A program made the translations under genes and the position numbers. From NCBI GenBank assembly GCA_963989385.1, contig OZ022507.1, positions 54,323,400 through 54,387,399 on the forward strand: 64,000 bases of DNA, read 5' to 3'. Below are positions 45,501 through 56,660 of this stretch, piece after piece. The DNA is from Ctena decussata. Its lineage: Eukaryota; Mollusca; Bivalvia; Lucinida; Lucinidae. How positions within the stretch are numbered: the first letter of the stretch is position 1; each line of letters opens with the position of its first letter. The notes under the pieces were generated by a model. It did no database searches, was not told the DNA's origin, and saw only the letters and a list, made by a program, of their open reading frames with translations.

Positions 45501-47118
45501 GAAACATTTAGAAACATGTGTCAAGAATGCCACATACACCTCCAAAAGTACACAAAATGACATTCTCGCTTGTATAAAACAGTTTATGCAACAATATATT
45601 GTCGATGAAGTCAATGAACAGCCAATAGGCCCTTATTATGGTTACCAGTGTGATGAAGTGACAGATAGCTCCAACTGGGAACAACTAGGAATTATCCTTA
45701 GGTACACAGTAGACAGTAAACCGGTTGAACGATTGTTGGAATTTGTCCAATGTGATCAAATTACGGGTGAAGCTATCTGCAATAACATTGTAAAGTCGTT
45801 GACGGAAGCTGGGTTAAACATTCAGTTTTGCAGATCACAGACGATGGATGGTGCTGGTAATATGTCGGGAAAGCAGGCAGGATGTGCAGCTCGGTTTCAG
45901 TTACTATCACCAAAAGCAAATTATCATTACTGTTCAAGCCATGATCTCAATCTCGCCTTGTGCAAATGTTGTGATGTTAAGGAAATCCATGTCATGCTCG
46001 ATGCTTTGAAACAGCTCGGATTATTTTTTAAGTACTCACCTAAAAGAAGTAGACGGTTAGAAGTGGCAATTGCCACAGCAAACACTAGACTTCAAGATAA
46101 AATACCTAAATCGAAATTCCATGTTTTTTGCGAAACTAGATGGGTTGAAAAGCATACAACATTACAGGATTTCAACCACATGTATGAACCAATGCTAGAA
46201 TGTCTTGAGGCAATTGGAGGACTGGAAACTGGCTGGGATACGAAAGCAGTCACTGATGCTCATGGACTCTTAATGAAAATTACTGAATCCAATTTCATAA
46301 TGTGCTTCCAGACCGTTTTACACATGTTTGGCTACGTTACTGGTTTGTGTAGCAAACTGCAGGGCTCTTCTCTGGACATTGTCGAGGCATATGACATGGT
46401 TACAAATGTAAGAGAAGCTGTATCTGATGCTCGGGGAGAGGATTCCAGCATTGTCTATGAGAAAGCTACTGAAATGGCACGAAAAGCTGGCCTTGAACAC
46501 TTAGAAATGCCTCGAAGATGTGGTAGGCAAACACAGCGGAACAATGTGCCTGCAGACAGCACATACCAGTATTTTGAAAGGGTTATTTTTTATCCTTTTG
46601 TAGACGCCTTTGTCAGCCAGCTTGATATGAGGTTCAACACAATGACAAGACAGGCGTGTCTTGCTCTCTGTTTGCTTCCAAATAACCTTGAAAAGTTAAA
46701 TGAAGAATCAATTCAATCACTTGCTGACCATTACAACGATGACTTGCCGCAGCCAGACACCTTCAGGCAGGAGCTGGGCCTGTGGAAGCGTAAATGGCAC
46801 AATACAATAGAAAAACCGGAAAATATTGCAGACACACTTTCGGAGACCTGTAGACTGATGTATCCGAACATTTTCACAATACTACTGTTGCTGTCATTAA
46901 CATCAGTAACATCGGCAAGTGTTGAAAGGTCGAATTCCTCTTTGAAATTCATTAAAAACTCGCAAAGAAGTACAATGGGTGAAGATAGATTCAATGCACT
47001 GATGCTTTTGTATATTCATCGTGATATCAAGTTAGACCTTGATAAGATAATCGACTTGTACGCCACAAAGTATCCCCGTAGAATGTTGCTGTTGGATCCG
47101 TTGTCAGAAAGTGAATAA
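42419..47118 (+). CDS. C76-like cysteine protease / hAT transposase fusion protein
   Basis: Exons 42419-42510, 43110-43701, 44134-44452 and 44863-47118 join in phase (2, 2, 0) into about 1,085 residues if one extra A at 43500-43507 is discounted. Order: basic AKRAKV and a PCNA-binding-type box QKTLDGFF (about residues 15-22); a papain-like protease region with cysteine box DSGGSQCVCVAVSF and aspartate-histidine box VFDSHSR, as in OTU/herpesvirus-tegument-like (C76) cysteine proteases that act on ubiquitin; a Ser/Thr/Pro linker with a repeated THTPE.TSTSDTMSPSQPQC; a TTF-type zinc finger (CCREWF...CVPCLFFPD); a DUF4371/RNase H core with D in CDEVTDSS and D in TMDGAGN; a CxxxH helix insert; and E in SASVERSNSSLKF, ending in the hAT dimerisation domain. 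The transposase would cut and rejoin the element's ends. The role of the protease is unknown. Confidence 0.8.
42881..42977 (+). mobile_element. tRNA-like SINE head with poly-T tail
   Basis: GCCCGGCTAGCTCAGTTGGT carries a tRNA A box, and GAAGTTCAAATCC a B box. The acceptor ends do not pair (GCCCGGC against AGCTTGA), so it is not a functional tRNA. A run of about 25 T follows. It lies within intron 1 of the transposon. Confidence 0.7.
43110..43701 (+). CDS. transposon gene exon 2 (cysteine protease domain, frameshifted)
   Basis: Acceptor TTGTTTCAG, donor AG|GTAAGC. The first part encodes LVCKGNFHQADIDSGGSQC, and the second, one frame over, VFDSHSRNDIGLCSPDGKAV. The exon is 592 nt; the phases at its ends require 591, which independently places one extra base. 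The A8 run at 43500-43507 is the likely spot. Cys, Asp and His of the catalytic set are present. A CAG acceptor also occurs at 43540-43542, but splicing there would remove the aspartate-histidine box. Confidence 0.75.
43500..43507 (+). other. A8 run with probable 1-bp insertion
   Basis: Eight adenines at the point where the coding frame changes. Either a real mutation, a sequencing indel, or a site of transcription slippage. Confidence 0.7.
44134..44452 (+). CDS. transposon gene exon 3 (Ser/Thr/Pro linker)
   Basis: Acceptor TTTTTTAG, one base plus 106 codons, donor GTAAGT. Encodes a low-complexity linker in which an approximately 23-residue unit (THTPE.TSTSDTMSPSQPQC) occurs twice in tandem. 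Confidence 0.8.
44863..47118 (+). CDS. transposon gene exon 4 (hAT transposase)
   Basis: Acceptor TTTTCACAG, then 751 codons and TAA with no interruption. The 55 codons before the first ATG of the frame (45028) are in frame and include SIKYYFTEHRQPNASFKFPG, typical of the region before the TTF zinc finger, so translation runs through from exon 3. Counting from 45028: catalytic D209, D274 and E633. The domain layout matches the ZMYM1 / P52rIPK-like hAT subgroup with DUF4371. Confidence 0.9.
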   Translation, partial: SCGQDDVSADKDIAQYTNRSASDSIKYYFTEHRQPNASFKFPGKIYKDKRKKDGQMKRYCCREWFDKFDFICYSERLDGLFCVPCLFFPDTSHRRPKILISEPYRNWKDAVSDLKSHSCNEYHINSLTKLNAFKTTFSNQSTRIDVTIDQSSTEKIEKNREILKAILKCVEFCGRQGISLRGHRDDDTSTSLNKGNFKALVKFRTESGDASLEKHLETCVKNATYTSKSTQNDILACIKQFMQQYIVDEVNEQPIGPYYGYQCDEVTDSSNWEQLGIILRYTVDSKPVERLLEFVQCDQITGEAICNNIVKSLTEAGLNIQFCRSQTMDGAGNMSGKQAGCAARFQLLSPKANYHYCSSHDLNLALCKCCDVKEIHVMLDALKQLGLFFKYSPKRSRRLEVAIATANTRLQDKIPKSKFHVFCETRWVEKHTTLQDFNHMYEPMLECLEAIGGLETGWDTKAVTDAHGLLMKITESNFIMCFQTVLHMFGYVTGLCSKLQGSSLDIVEAYDMVTNVREAVSDARGEDSSIVYEKATEMARKAGLEHLEMPRRCGRQTQRNNVPADSTYQYFERVIFYPFVDAFVSQLDMRFNTMTRQACLALCLLPNNLEKLNEESIQSLADHYNDDLPQPDTFRQELGLWKRKWHNTIEKPENIADTLSETCRLMYPNIFTILLLLSLTSVTSASVERSNSSLKFIKNSQRSTMGEDRFNALMLLYIHRDIKLDLDKIIDLYATKYPRRMLLLDPLSESE

Positions 47119-47119
47119 A
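47114..47119 (+). promoter_or_regulatory. possible polyadenylation signal overlapping the stop codon
   Basis: AATAAA overlaps TAA in GTGAATAAAGC. If used it leaves almost no 3' UTR, which is common in compact transposons. A second signal further on was not identified. Confidence 0.4.
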
Positions 47120-47585
47120 GCAAATATATTTTAAACAAAAAGCGTCTTAAAGACTTTGATATAGTAACTACCTGTCAGTGAGTGACTACAAAGGTGGGAC
47201 AACCTGCTTAAAACCGGCGTCGGATTGTCTAATGGTACTGGATAAGGTCACGTCTAAACTTGAAAATCAATCACCAGGTGATGGATTTTCAAGTTTAGAA
47301 ACGTGTTACGGTGTAGAGCATTATTGTATTAATCCCTCTTTGACTACATGAATTAGGTGTTTCATACTTATACTATGTTTACCACATAAAAAGTTTAGGA
47401 TTCCAGTATAATACATAAAAATTGTTTACCCTGAGAACGGATAGGTGAGGTTCTGGAGACCTTTCTGAACCACCTAGAAATGGCTAAAACGCAGGAGCTT
47501 CCGGGGGCCTCCGGCCCCCTGGACCCCTGGCCAGGGCTTTGCCCTGGACCCACCGGGGACCCTAGCGGCCCCCTGGACCCCCAGC
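47120..47585. other. transposon 3' region with hairpin and GC-rich end
   Basis: TCTAAACTTGAAAATC and GATTTTCAAGTTTAGA at about 47250-47302 pair around CACCAGGTG. The last 120 bp are GC-rich with internal mirrored pieces (CCTCCGG, GGCCAGGGC.TTGCCCTGG). These may be transposase binding regions. Confidence 0.6.
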
Positions 47586-47611
47586 TTGACGCCCCCCCTA
47601 ACCAGAAATCC

Positions 47612-47625
47612 TGGATCCGCCCCTG
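47612..47625. repeat. transposon right terminal inverted repeat
   Basis: TGGATCCGCCCCTG, the inverted counterpart of the left end. Confidence 0.8.
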
Positions 47626-47630
47626 TATAG
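47626..47630. repeat. target-site duplication TATAG, right
   Basis: Continues as TATAGGGTTTTTTC, which completes the interrupted TTTACTATAGGG sequence of the left flank. Confidence 0.8.
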
Positions 47631-49140
47631 GGTTTTTTCAATAAGTGCACTGAGAATGTAAATATAAAGTTATACGGATCACTCTCTTATGCTTTGCATT
47701 TATGACTATGACATGTAACATGCATGACAAATGAATCTTCAAGTGTTTCTGTCCATGTAAAGTACGTTAAACATACGTTGACGTTGACGTCATTGTTGAG
47801 ATAAATTGTAAATTATCTTCAAAAAATCGTTGAAATAATGATTTATTATATACATTTCACCCTTTTTTGACTTACATTACTTACATAACAGACAACACTG
47901 GATAGTTCTGACTATGTGTATGTGACCTTGACCTCATTTCAAGGTCATGGTACACAATATAATCATTGAAGATCACAGTGCTACCGTTGACCATTCTTCT
48001 TCTTTGGCTTACTAAGTATCGTCCCCCCCCCCGTGACCCAGCTTCCCACTCATATATATTGCGTACTTGCATCGCATAAGTCTGCTGCATAAAGAAAAAG
48101 CTGGGTCACATGGGGGGGGGGGGGGGGCGTAAAGTACTTGTATTTTAGTTATAGTGAAGCGTTTTCTTTTGACCGCTTTGACCGGAAGTATAAATATGGT
48201 TTTGCTAGTTTAAATGCCAGTCAAGTGTAACAAGAAGAAAATCATTGCTTTGTATTGTGATATGCGTGTATTTAGCATGCATGTATGACAAAAAAGTATG
48301 GAATGACTGACTGATTTCAATATTTTTATTACCACAAAAAATGAGGTATGCCAAAACCTTGAATTTAGGGTAGGTGGGGTCAGACTGAATTATCTTCCCA
48401 TGTCTTTGGGTCTGAATCACAAGTGATCTTATTTTACACGGTTTACATATTTGTGGAAGCGCTGCTAAGAAAAAATTGCACGCTTTATACTTTTGAAAAT
48501 TCGGACCTGTCGCGCCGGTCTAATGGGGAGAATCCTCGCCTTAATCATAGAAGTCCTTTATTTTTTAAGGTTCTAAAATTCCGCATGCCCAGGTTAAAGT
48601 GGGTCATAACAGTCAGTCACTCTCTGGGCATATGCAAGGAACATTTTTGAAACATGCAGGTGTGTCTTGATGACTTTGCTTCTTAGAGGAAAACAGTATT
48701 TAGAAAGACATCTGCTAAACGAAGATTAAAGAGTTAGATAATGTTTTACTTAATTTAGGCGAATCATTATTTCTTCCTCCTTCTCATTGAGTTACATTTA
48801 TCCTGCTGATCTTGAAGAAGTCTCAATGGTCAGTCCCTAAATAAGCTATTTATTGCAACTGAAAATAATTTCCTTTATATAAAACATATCTATATTAAAT
48901 TTCTCATATTATTCATGCAACTAAAACTTTGCCTATCACAGGCTTCCCTTCTATAATACTTAATGTCGTCTCGACATTTCAAAACTTTACGGACGGCAGT
49001 AAAAAGACAAGAAAACATTGATGCACAGCATCAGAACGCCGGGAAGCGCAGTCATATTTATCTGGACCATTGACACTAGAAAAGGGAATCTCATTCTACA
49101 TTCCCACTTAAGTCCACTGAGATAGTTAAGAGCAAACAAA
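47631..49140. other. intergenic DNA with a foldback
   Basis: At about 48022-48128 CCCCCCCCGTGACCCAGCTT pairs with AAGCTGGGTCACATGGGGGG, a foldback with G/C homopolymer ends. GTGACCTTGACCTCATTTCA..GGTCA occurs at 47921. No gene recognised. Confidence 0.5.
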
Positions 49141-49722
49141 AGCCCCGGTCCTATTGAGCTTGCGACAGTGGTGCGACCTATTGGCGACTAAAAAGTGACT
49201 ATCGCAGAGAGGTTGCAGAAGTCGCGATGAGGTTTTATAATGGTCGCCGAGCGGTCGCCGATCAAAATTCGTCGCAGCCAGTCTTTTAAGCATGCACAAA
49301 AGACTAGCCGCGACTGATGCTGGTCGAAGACTGCTTGCAATGTTTTTCTGGAGGGTCGCCGATCGTAGCGACTGATTGGTGACTGTTCAGTGACTTATCG
49401 GAGTATATTCGGCGACTAATCGGCGACTGACCACTGGTGAGGCGGCAACTGATCGGCGACTGGTCGCCGGCAGGTTGCAGCGTGCGCCGATAAATCGCCG
49501 AAGGTTTGGTGTCCCTGCTTCAACGAAAAGCTTTCGTCACATTCTTGCATCATTTTATCACAAGGCATCATTAAACGTAGAGGAAGCAGAAAAAAATACA
49601 GCGGCGCTTACAACATACAGTAGAAATGACTCCCGAAGTTCAGACGCCTGCTGAGGTCGCAAGTCAGTCGCAAACGAAATCAGTCGCAAAGCGGTCGCAA
49701 GCGCTGTGGAACCGAGGCTTAA
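49141..49722. mobile_element. candidate non-autonomous element full of GCGAC motifs
   Basis: Left end AAGCCCCGGTCC...GAGCTTGCGAC; right end inverted AAGCCTCGGTTCC...GCGCTTGCGAC. The interior is a mosaic of GGTCGC, GCGACT and TCGGCGAC in both orientations. About 580 bp, no coding. Confidence 0.6.
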
Positions 49723-51545
49723 TCTCCATTAAGTTGACCCTGATGCGTTTACACTGGCAATGGGTGAATCTGGATTGTTTGTCCACTATTTTGAGTAAAA
49801 ATGTTTTACATGTGGGCTACTTGCCAAATTTTGCGCTCTCGAAAACTCCAAGATACCTTAATACAATTATGTCTGTCTATTAGACCTTTACCTTCATCTT
49901 CATTGAATTTTTATTGTTAACCAAAGGTGAATCGTACGCGAATAATCGATATACGAAATACATCAAAGCCCGAACGCTTGTGACAAATTATGATCCCCAA
50001 GGGGAAATATATTAGTTTTTCATTATAGCGAAATACAGATAACCACAAACCTAGTTGTCAAATCAACCAAGTGCTTCCGATTCCTCAGTATGGCTGCGAC
50101 ATCAATATATTATTTTATTGTTTTTATCTATAAAAGATGGATCATTATAATAATATTAGTTAACGCCGCTGGTAACCCAAAAAGCTAGGAAGAAAACAAA
50201 GTTTTCCGCATGCCTCTACACTTTATAAAGGCAACGTTGAAAAGAAACGCCGGGTTCCTGCCCGGTGTAAATAAATGAGACATGTCATGTGATTTCGAAC
50301 AACGTGGCATAGGTGACAAGCAACGCTCTGATCAGACTGCAGTTATGATCAGAGCCTTTGCTTGTCACATCAGCCATCTTTGTAAGTGGCCTAAGCCATA
50401 TAGCCAACAGTGAGGTCTCTGATTATTCTGTATAAATGAGAAGGATGCTGTGAATATCGCATGACAAAAAGACCACACTGTTGGAAACCACATGACGTGG
50501 CTCAAACATGGTAGAATTTCTTGAAAATGACTTGAAGTGAATCTCCATCTAGATTAAATTTAATTTCAGGTCTAAAACCTGCTGATTTAATTATTTCACA
50601 GTTTCAAATTATTCATTTTAGACTATAATACATTTATTCTTCAGCTCTAGTAAATAATATTCACTGAATTCTATATATTATTTCTAAGCCTAGACGCTTT
50701 AAGACATTTTGCCTGTTTGTTATGTGTTTGACTGACAATAATTTCGGCTGTACTAGATAAATAAATGAGTTTATGAATGCAGATTTATCGAGACAGTTGT
50801 TTGTTACTGATTTATTTCTTTTTGTATCCAAGATTTTCGCTGAATTTTATGGTAATTATTTTACAGGTTGAAACTTGTAACTAAATATTAATATACTATA
50901 AAGGTAAAGTGAACAGGACTCACAACCACTTTACCATAATAGTTTGAATGTGTCTTTGTCCCATCGGCAAAGATATATATATTTTTTTTTTTGTAAAAAA
51001 AAAAACATCACCTGAGGAATTTATTTACTATATGAGTATTTTTATCGTCCTACATGCCAAAAGAATGATATATTCATTATAAGAGCTCCGATACAGGCTC
51101 TGTCCAGCACTGGGAATGAAAATGGAATGGTAGTGTAAGAGTGGGATTGGGTGGGGGATGCTAATTGGGTAGGGTAGTAGATCACGTGGTTAACTGCTTG
51201 CAACTACCATATCCAATCCATTCATGAATAATGAACTTGTTAACATGCGTAGCAGTTACTGTAGTACTTTGTCAAACCTGAACGAACGGCTTTGGCAATG
51301 GCTGAAAATGACAAAATTGTATGTAGACTAGAAATTTCAGTGAAAAAAATACTTTCTATTCATCTTCAACTTTAACTGCACTTCGTGATGAAAATGACTG
51401 CAAAAAGTAAGGCCATAGAGCAATACGGATAGTGCCACATGAAAGAGAACTATAAAGAAGGTCTGGTAACAAATGTAAAGGGATTACACAGCCACCACTT
51501 ACAGTTAGAAAATCAATATAGGGATCAAACATGGTTTTTCATACA
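49723..51545. other. intergenic DNA, no gene seen
   Basis: AT-rich; holds one MITE (50277-50503) but no exon with support. Confidence 0.5.
50277..50503. mobile_element. MITE (family 3), copy C
   Basis: Ends GAGACATGTCATGTGATTTC and CCACATGACGTGGCTC, with the body phrases of the copies near 28.2-28.8 kb. Confidence 0.75.
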
Positions 51546-51637
51546 TTAACGTTTGCCAGGTCCCAAGGGAGATGTTGGAAACGGAGGCCGAAGGCCGAGA
51601 TTTTCAACATCTCACGAGGGACCTGGCAAACGTTAAT
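51546..51637. repeat. hairpin repeat
   Basis: TTAACGTTTGCCAGGTCCC pairs with GGGACCTGGCAAACGTTAA; inner arms AGATGTTG/CAACATCT and CGGAGGCCGAAGGCCGAG. Confidence 0.85.
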
Positions 51638-53051
51638 GCACTGGAAACAAATGTTTGATCGCTGTTATTGCATAAAGTCAACGAATTATTTGTTAAAGTT
51701 TGAGAAAAACATGGCACTATATTTTGTCACCGTTTGACAGCCAACGCGCTGGTGCATCTTTTTTATTAATAATTATCCGTCTTCCGGGCCCGAGAGCATT
51801 CAGCTATTCAACGCTGCCATCAACCTATTCAACCTCAACATTTCGGCAAAGTGTCCAAGATGGTCGTTGTAGTTGATGCAAAACAGATTGCAAATTAATC
51901 ATCAAAAAGCAGATTCCTTGAGCGGTAATTTCCATGAAGAACAAGCCTGATCCATTCATGTACTATCGTGCAGTTCTTGATTGCTGAAAGCTTGAGATGC
52001 ATGCTTTCTTTAACACTTATTTACTCTCCATTTGGTATCGTAAGAATGTAAACAATATCGCTTTTAACCCTGAGTCACCACTTGATGACGCCAGAGTACA
52101 AAGGCATGATGACGTCATATAGGCATAGGTAGTGCACCGTCATTTTTTGTAATTCGGCCGAAAACACACTTTGCATACCAATATCGATATTTGACCAACG
52201 CCAGAGGATGCAATTGACGCCGAGGTACATCTGACAGAAAAGGGGATGTGCTTTACTTATTCGAAAGATAAAAATTAAGCTATTACATCAAAATTTGATA
52301 TAAAATTGTAAGCGCTGATATTGTGCAGGTAAGAAATTGCATTATAATAATTAAATTCATCATTGGTGCTTCAAGAATTATCGTGCAATCAGTTTCAAAT
52401 GATCCTACTCTTTTTTATTATTGTTCATAAAGTACTTCTATTGGAAGAAGTCTAGTAATGTTGTATTTTTCAATTCTATAAACACTTTCTTGCATAAGTA
52501 GCACAAAAATGAACACCTAAATCATTGTTTTCCGCATCAAAAACGCGATCGTAGTCGAGTACTATCTGTAACAAGATACAATAAACGCCTGAGTAAGATA
52601 CGACCACTGCCAGAGGAAATCTGTCAACTGATACGACCAACATCGAGGATACATTTGATTTGATAGTGATTACAACGTAAAAAATGTATTTAGAATCTTA
52701 ACAAAAACTGCAGTCCCATTTTTATGTGTTTAAATCGTAACATGTTAAATTTGAAACATGTTTAGGTGTATGTTTAGAAATTAAACATGTACAAAACTGA
52801 TTATATTTACCTTTTATTTTGAAAATTTCCTCTGTCAACATTCTCGTCTCTTTTTTCCGTTCTTCAACGGGGAAAAGAGAGAATGGATTAATCCGAGACG
52901 CGTAACAGAATAAAACGTGTTTAGCAGACTTTGTCTGGGAAAATAATAGAAAAGGCGTACATGTTTAGCTATGTGACATATTCCGAAACACGTTTACACC
53001 TAAACATGTAACCACTTGTGTTTTATAGCTAAGCGCGATTTTACAGTGCAT
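51638..53051. other. intergenic DNA, nothing recognised
   Basis: No gene or clear repeat. AACATGTTTA-type phrases recur at 52740-53010. Confidence 0.5.
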
Positions 53052-53920
53052 TTAAGGTGGTGATAATCACTGATTTGGGACAAAGACAAAAATCTGCATA
53101 AAATACTCAAAATAACACTGATCTTTCCAAAACTTAGCAGATGCCTTCTTTATGTTGTTTCTCATAATTTAGAATCCCAAAATTCAGCATTTGTTAATGT
53201 TAAAAAGTGTTTTTATAAGAGAAGATCAAAGGGTAATTTTCTGCGAATAAATCTGAAAAAATAATATCATTATTGAAAAGATACTTAGTGCTTAGAGTAC
53301 CATGTTGCATAATGGAGAGCGTCCTAGCAATTATTTTTTACATCTCTTTCACACATTATCAGGCTGAGCAGTTGAAAAAAGATGCAGTCTGTGTCCAAAT
53401 TTTTTTGTCAAAACACACAGGTGAGACAGGTGATACTATTTTAACAAGGTTGAACAATTTCATCTACACACCACTGATCATGTCAGTAATGTATTATTTA
53501 TATTGTAGGTGTTAACATAGGTATGCTTGCCTACCCTATATTTAATAAATGTGTCCAGTGTACATTGCCTTTGTACATGGCTGAACATTGAGAAAAAGCT
53601 ACCTTTTTCATCTGGTCTACATTACAATTTGAGAAAGAGTTGGAATAAATAATTGCTAGGACGCTCTTCATTATGCAATATTGCACCTTCAGCATTACGT
53701 AAATTTTCAATAACGATATTATTTTTTCAGATTTATTCGCAGAAAATTACCCTTTGATCTTTCCTTATAAAAACACTTTTTTAAGCAGCATGTACGTCTA
53801 TTTTGTACTCTAAACTGTAAAGAACAACGAAAATAAGAAGTCTGCTAACTTTCAGGGAGATACGTTCCTTTTTTATGGTTTTATGCAGGTTTTTACATTT
53901 ATCATAAATCACCACCTTAA
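53052..53920. mobile_element. long-armed foldback element with TTAA ends
   Basis: Left end TTAAGGTGGTGAT, right end ATCACCACCTTAA. Arms of roughly 250-300 bp match in inverted order (for example AAGATCAAAGGGTAATTTTC against GAAAATTACCCTTTGATCTT, and GAGAGCGTCCTAGCAATTAT against its inverse near 53658). The central 80-codon frame at 53273-53515 is not conserved-looking. TTAA suggests piggyBac- or Kolobok-type insertion but no transposase is present. Confidence 0.75.
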
Positions 53921-55500
53921 TATGACGCAGTAAAAATACAAAAAAAAGTTATCAGAATACATGTACATTGTTGTTGCGTTTGCCGCTAAATAACTGCCAC
54001 GCGCATGTAGGCTGATGAAGGTGGCGTCGGTGAAAAGGGGAGGGCGATCAAGAGGGTAATCTGGTCAGAAATATGAACACGCTGATAAATTACAGATTGA
54101 TAATGTTTAATCACATTTCACAGAAAAAAAAAACAATAACCCGTTATGGATAGTGGCAACCAAGTCGTAAAGGCAGAAAATGGAGCTTAAGCAAACGAAT
54201 GATATGGACTCAGTATCTATCAAGACATATTCCTCGATTTCCTCATGATGACTTCGTGTCGACGTCATGTTTCCGCGGGGTGCTACTTTACAGATTTTTC
54301 ATGTGGACTGCTCGGTTTTGGCATTAAATGGCAAGCGTTTAACGGTTCCACCAGTATTCGAAATGTAACGTAAAAATATAAGCCTTATGCAATGATAAAA
54401 ATAGATCTTAATAAGAAGAGGCAAGAAATCAAACAGAGAGTTTGCACTGATCAGAGAGTAAAGATACATGTAAACTTGAAGTAGATGTATTACAATGTAC
54501 ACGGTTATTTACCGCCAAATGGAGGAATGCAACTTTTGTTCTCTTTCTCGGCCAGAACCTACTTATAGAGATGTTTCTCATATAGTTAAGTGTAGCTAGG
54601 TAAAAACTGAAGTAGACGCAGGCAGATACTTTCACACTGACAGACAGATATGTTTTATTAGCATGACGGGTTGGGCGGGGCGGGGACGAGGTGTGTAGGG
54701 GGAGGGAGGGGAGCGGGAAGGGGCGTGAGCGGGGTAAAAAGCAGATATATTTTGAGCAGAATTTCTTTTATATTTTATGATCACATGTGAGGGACCATAG
54801 GCAAATCAAAAATAGTACATGGTAAATGCTACAAAATCACAGAATTCAGAATGCGTCGATCACAATCACGGAAAAGTACAGGAGAAGAGCCAGTAAAGCA
54901 AGTGGCTTTCGCTCCAGTACTAGTATATTTTGTATGATCCAAGTAGGTGCAGGGTGTAGAGAAGACTTCTTATTGATATCAGTGAGAGGTCATGACATCA
55001 TGACATGGCGTCACATCGCACCGCTAGTTCGTCGTTGCGACGACGCGTTCATGCTGGACATACTACTGTTTTTTTTCTTCTAATTTTCACCCTAACCCTC
55101 TCTCCCTCCAATCTTTCAAGCCCCATCCCCCACAACTACATCCCGCCCCCACCACCACCATTGAAAGAATAATAGTAATAGGTAAAAAATAAATAAATGA
55201 AATTAAAACAAAAATCATATAGGACGTTAAATTTACACTTAAGGTGGAATGTACATAATGGGCTGTCCCATAGACTTTTTTCTATCAAACTATTATTTTG
55301 TGTTACACCTGAATATGAAGAAGAATAAAAAAACACCAAATAATGCTTTTTCGAGCTATATTTGATCAAAGACAAGAAAAAATGGACGCAAAAAATACAC
55401 TGACGTCAACGCAAATGATATGATTTTAACTAATACATCACTACTAAAAATCTTACGGTGCCTTTGTGTGCCCAAAGGATTTCCTTAAAACCACATAATT
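53921..55500. other. intergenic DNA, no gene seen
   Basis: Includes a G-rich tract at 54663-54735 and a C-rich tract at 55090-55160. No exon recognised. Confidence 0.45.
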
Positions 55501-56660
55501 TATTATCCCCCGCCGAAGGTGGAGGGATATAATTTTGTCCATGTCCGTCCATCCGTTTTTCCGTCCGTCCTTCCATCCGTCCGTTTGGAGCCATAATCAG
55601 GTAACCACTGAATAGAATTTCATGGAACTTAAATATATATCACTGTGAGGCGATGATGATCAGACTGGCTTCAGAACTGAATGCGTTATCGCCCTTTAAT
55701 TGGTTTAAATCTAATAAATTGAGCCATAACTTAGTAACCAGGGATTTGCATTTCATAAAACTTAAAATGAATGTGTATAAAGTTTTGTCAGAATGGCATC
55801 AATAGCGTATGAGTTATTGCCCTTGGATTAGTTTAAAATTGATAAATTCGGCCATCAGTAAGTAATCAATGACTAGAATTCCATGAAACTTATACTAAAT
55901 ATGTTTTACCATAACAGATAAGTGCGTGTCAAGTTTTGTTGGACTTGCTTCAGTAATGCATGAGTTAATCTCCTTGAATCACTTCAAAATTAGACAAATT
56001 GAAACATAACTAAATAACCAATAAATGGAATTTATTTCATGAAACTTAATACAATTATGTATCAGCTTAACACGGCAGTAGACATCAAATTTTGTCATGA
56101 TGGCATCAGTAATGCAGGGGTTATTGTATTTGATTTGATTTAAACTACACAAATAAGCCATAACTACTGCACCAATGAACGAAATTTCTTGAAACTCGGT
56201 AAGAATATTTATCATCAAAGTGCTGCTGAGGCAAGTTGTTTAGAATGGCCTCACTTATACATGGGCTAATTGGCCTTTAACTTTTATTTAAAATCCATAG
56301 GTTCAGTAGCAACGAAGTAACCAGTTAACGAAATTTTGTCAGACTTAAAATAAGCCATAAACATTACGGCGTGGGTGCAAATTCAACGAATCTGATTGTT
56401 ATTTTAGCAATCGATTACAGAGCAGAAAGTCCTTGGATGCGGAGCTCGTTTTGTCGGTATAAACGCTCAGTCAGGCTAGGTCTAGTCATTCTTGTGTGTT
56501 TTCAGCGTGGCGTTGGTTTCGCGCCAAATATGCTAGCTCTAGACGTTACGTGATAGGGACTTTTTGTAACAAGTAGGACTCTCTGAAATTCTGACACGCT
56601 AAACAGAGGTGAACGCTGTAATCAGAAATACACGAAGATATTCTGTTTACTAATTATATG

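Larger units (their letters stand above)
42153..47625 (+). mobile_element. hAT-like DNA transposon encoding a protease-transposase fusion
   Basis: Bounded by imperfect inverted repeats CAGTGGCGGATTCA and (inverted right end) CAGGGGCGGATCCA and by a 5-bp TATAG duplication. A further AGGGGGGGCG stretch lies about 15-30 bp inside each end. Length 5,473 bp. It encodes one four-exon gene on the + strand (see exons) and has a GC-rich, partly palindromic right end (about 47490-47590). All parts of an autonomous element are present except that one exon has a 1-bp frameshift. A tRNA-like SINE sits in its first intron. hAT elements normally make 8-bp duplications; 5-6 bp is reported for some hAT subgroups, so the superfamily label rests mainly on the protein. 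Confidence 0.85.

Noticed and set aside
54826..55083. 85-codon plus-strand frame
   Set aside because: No recognisable domain, weak context, ends in a poly-F translation of T-rich DNA.
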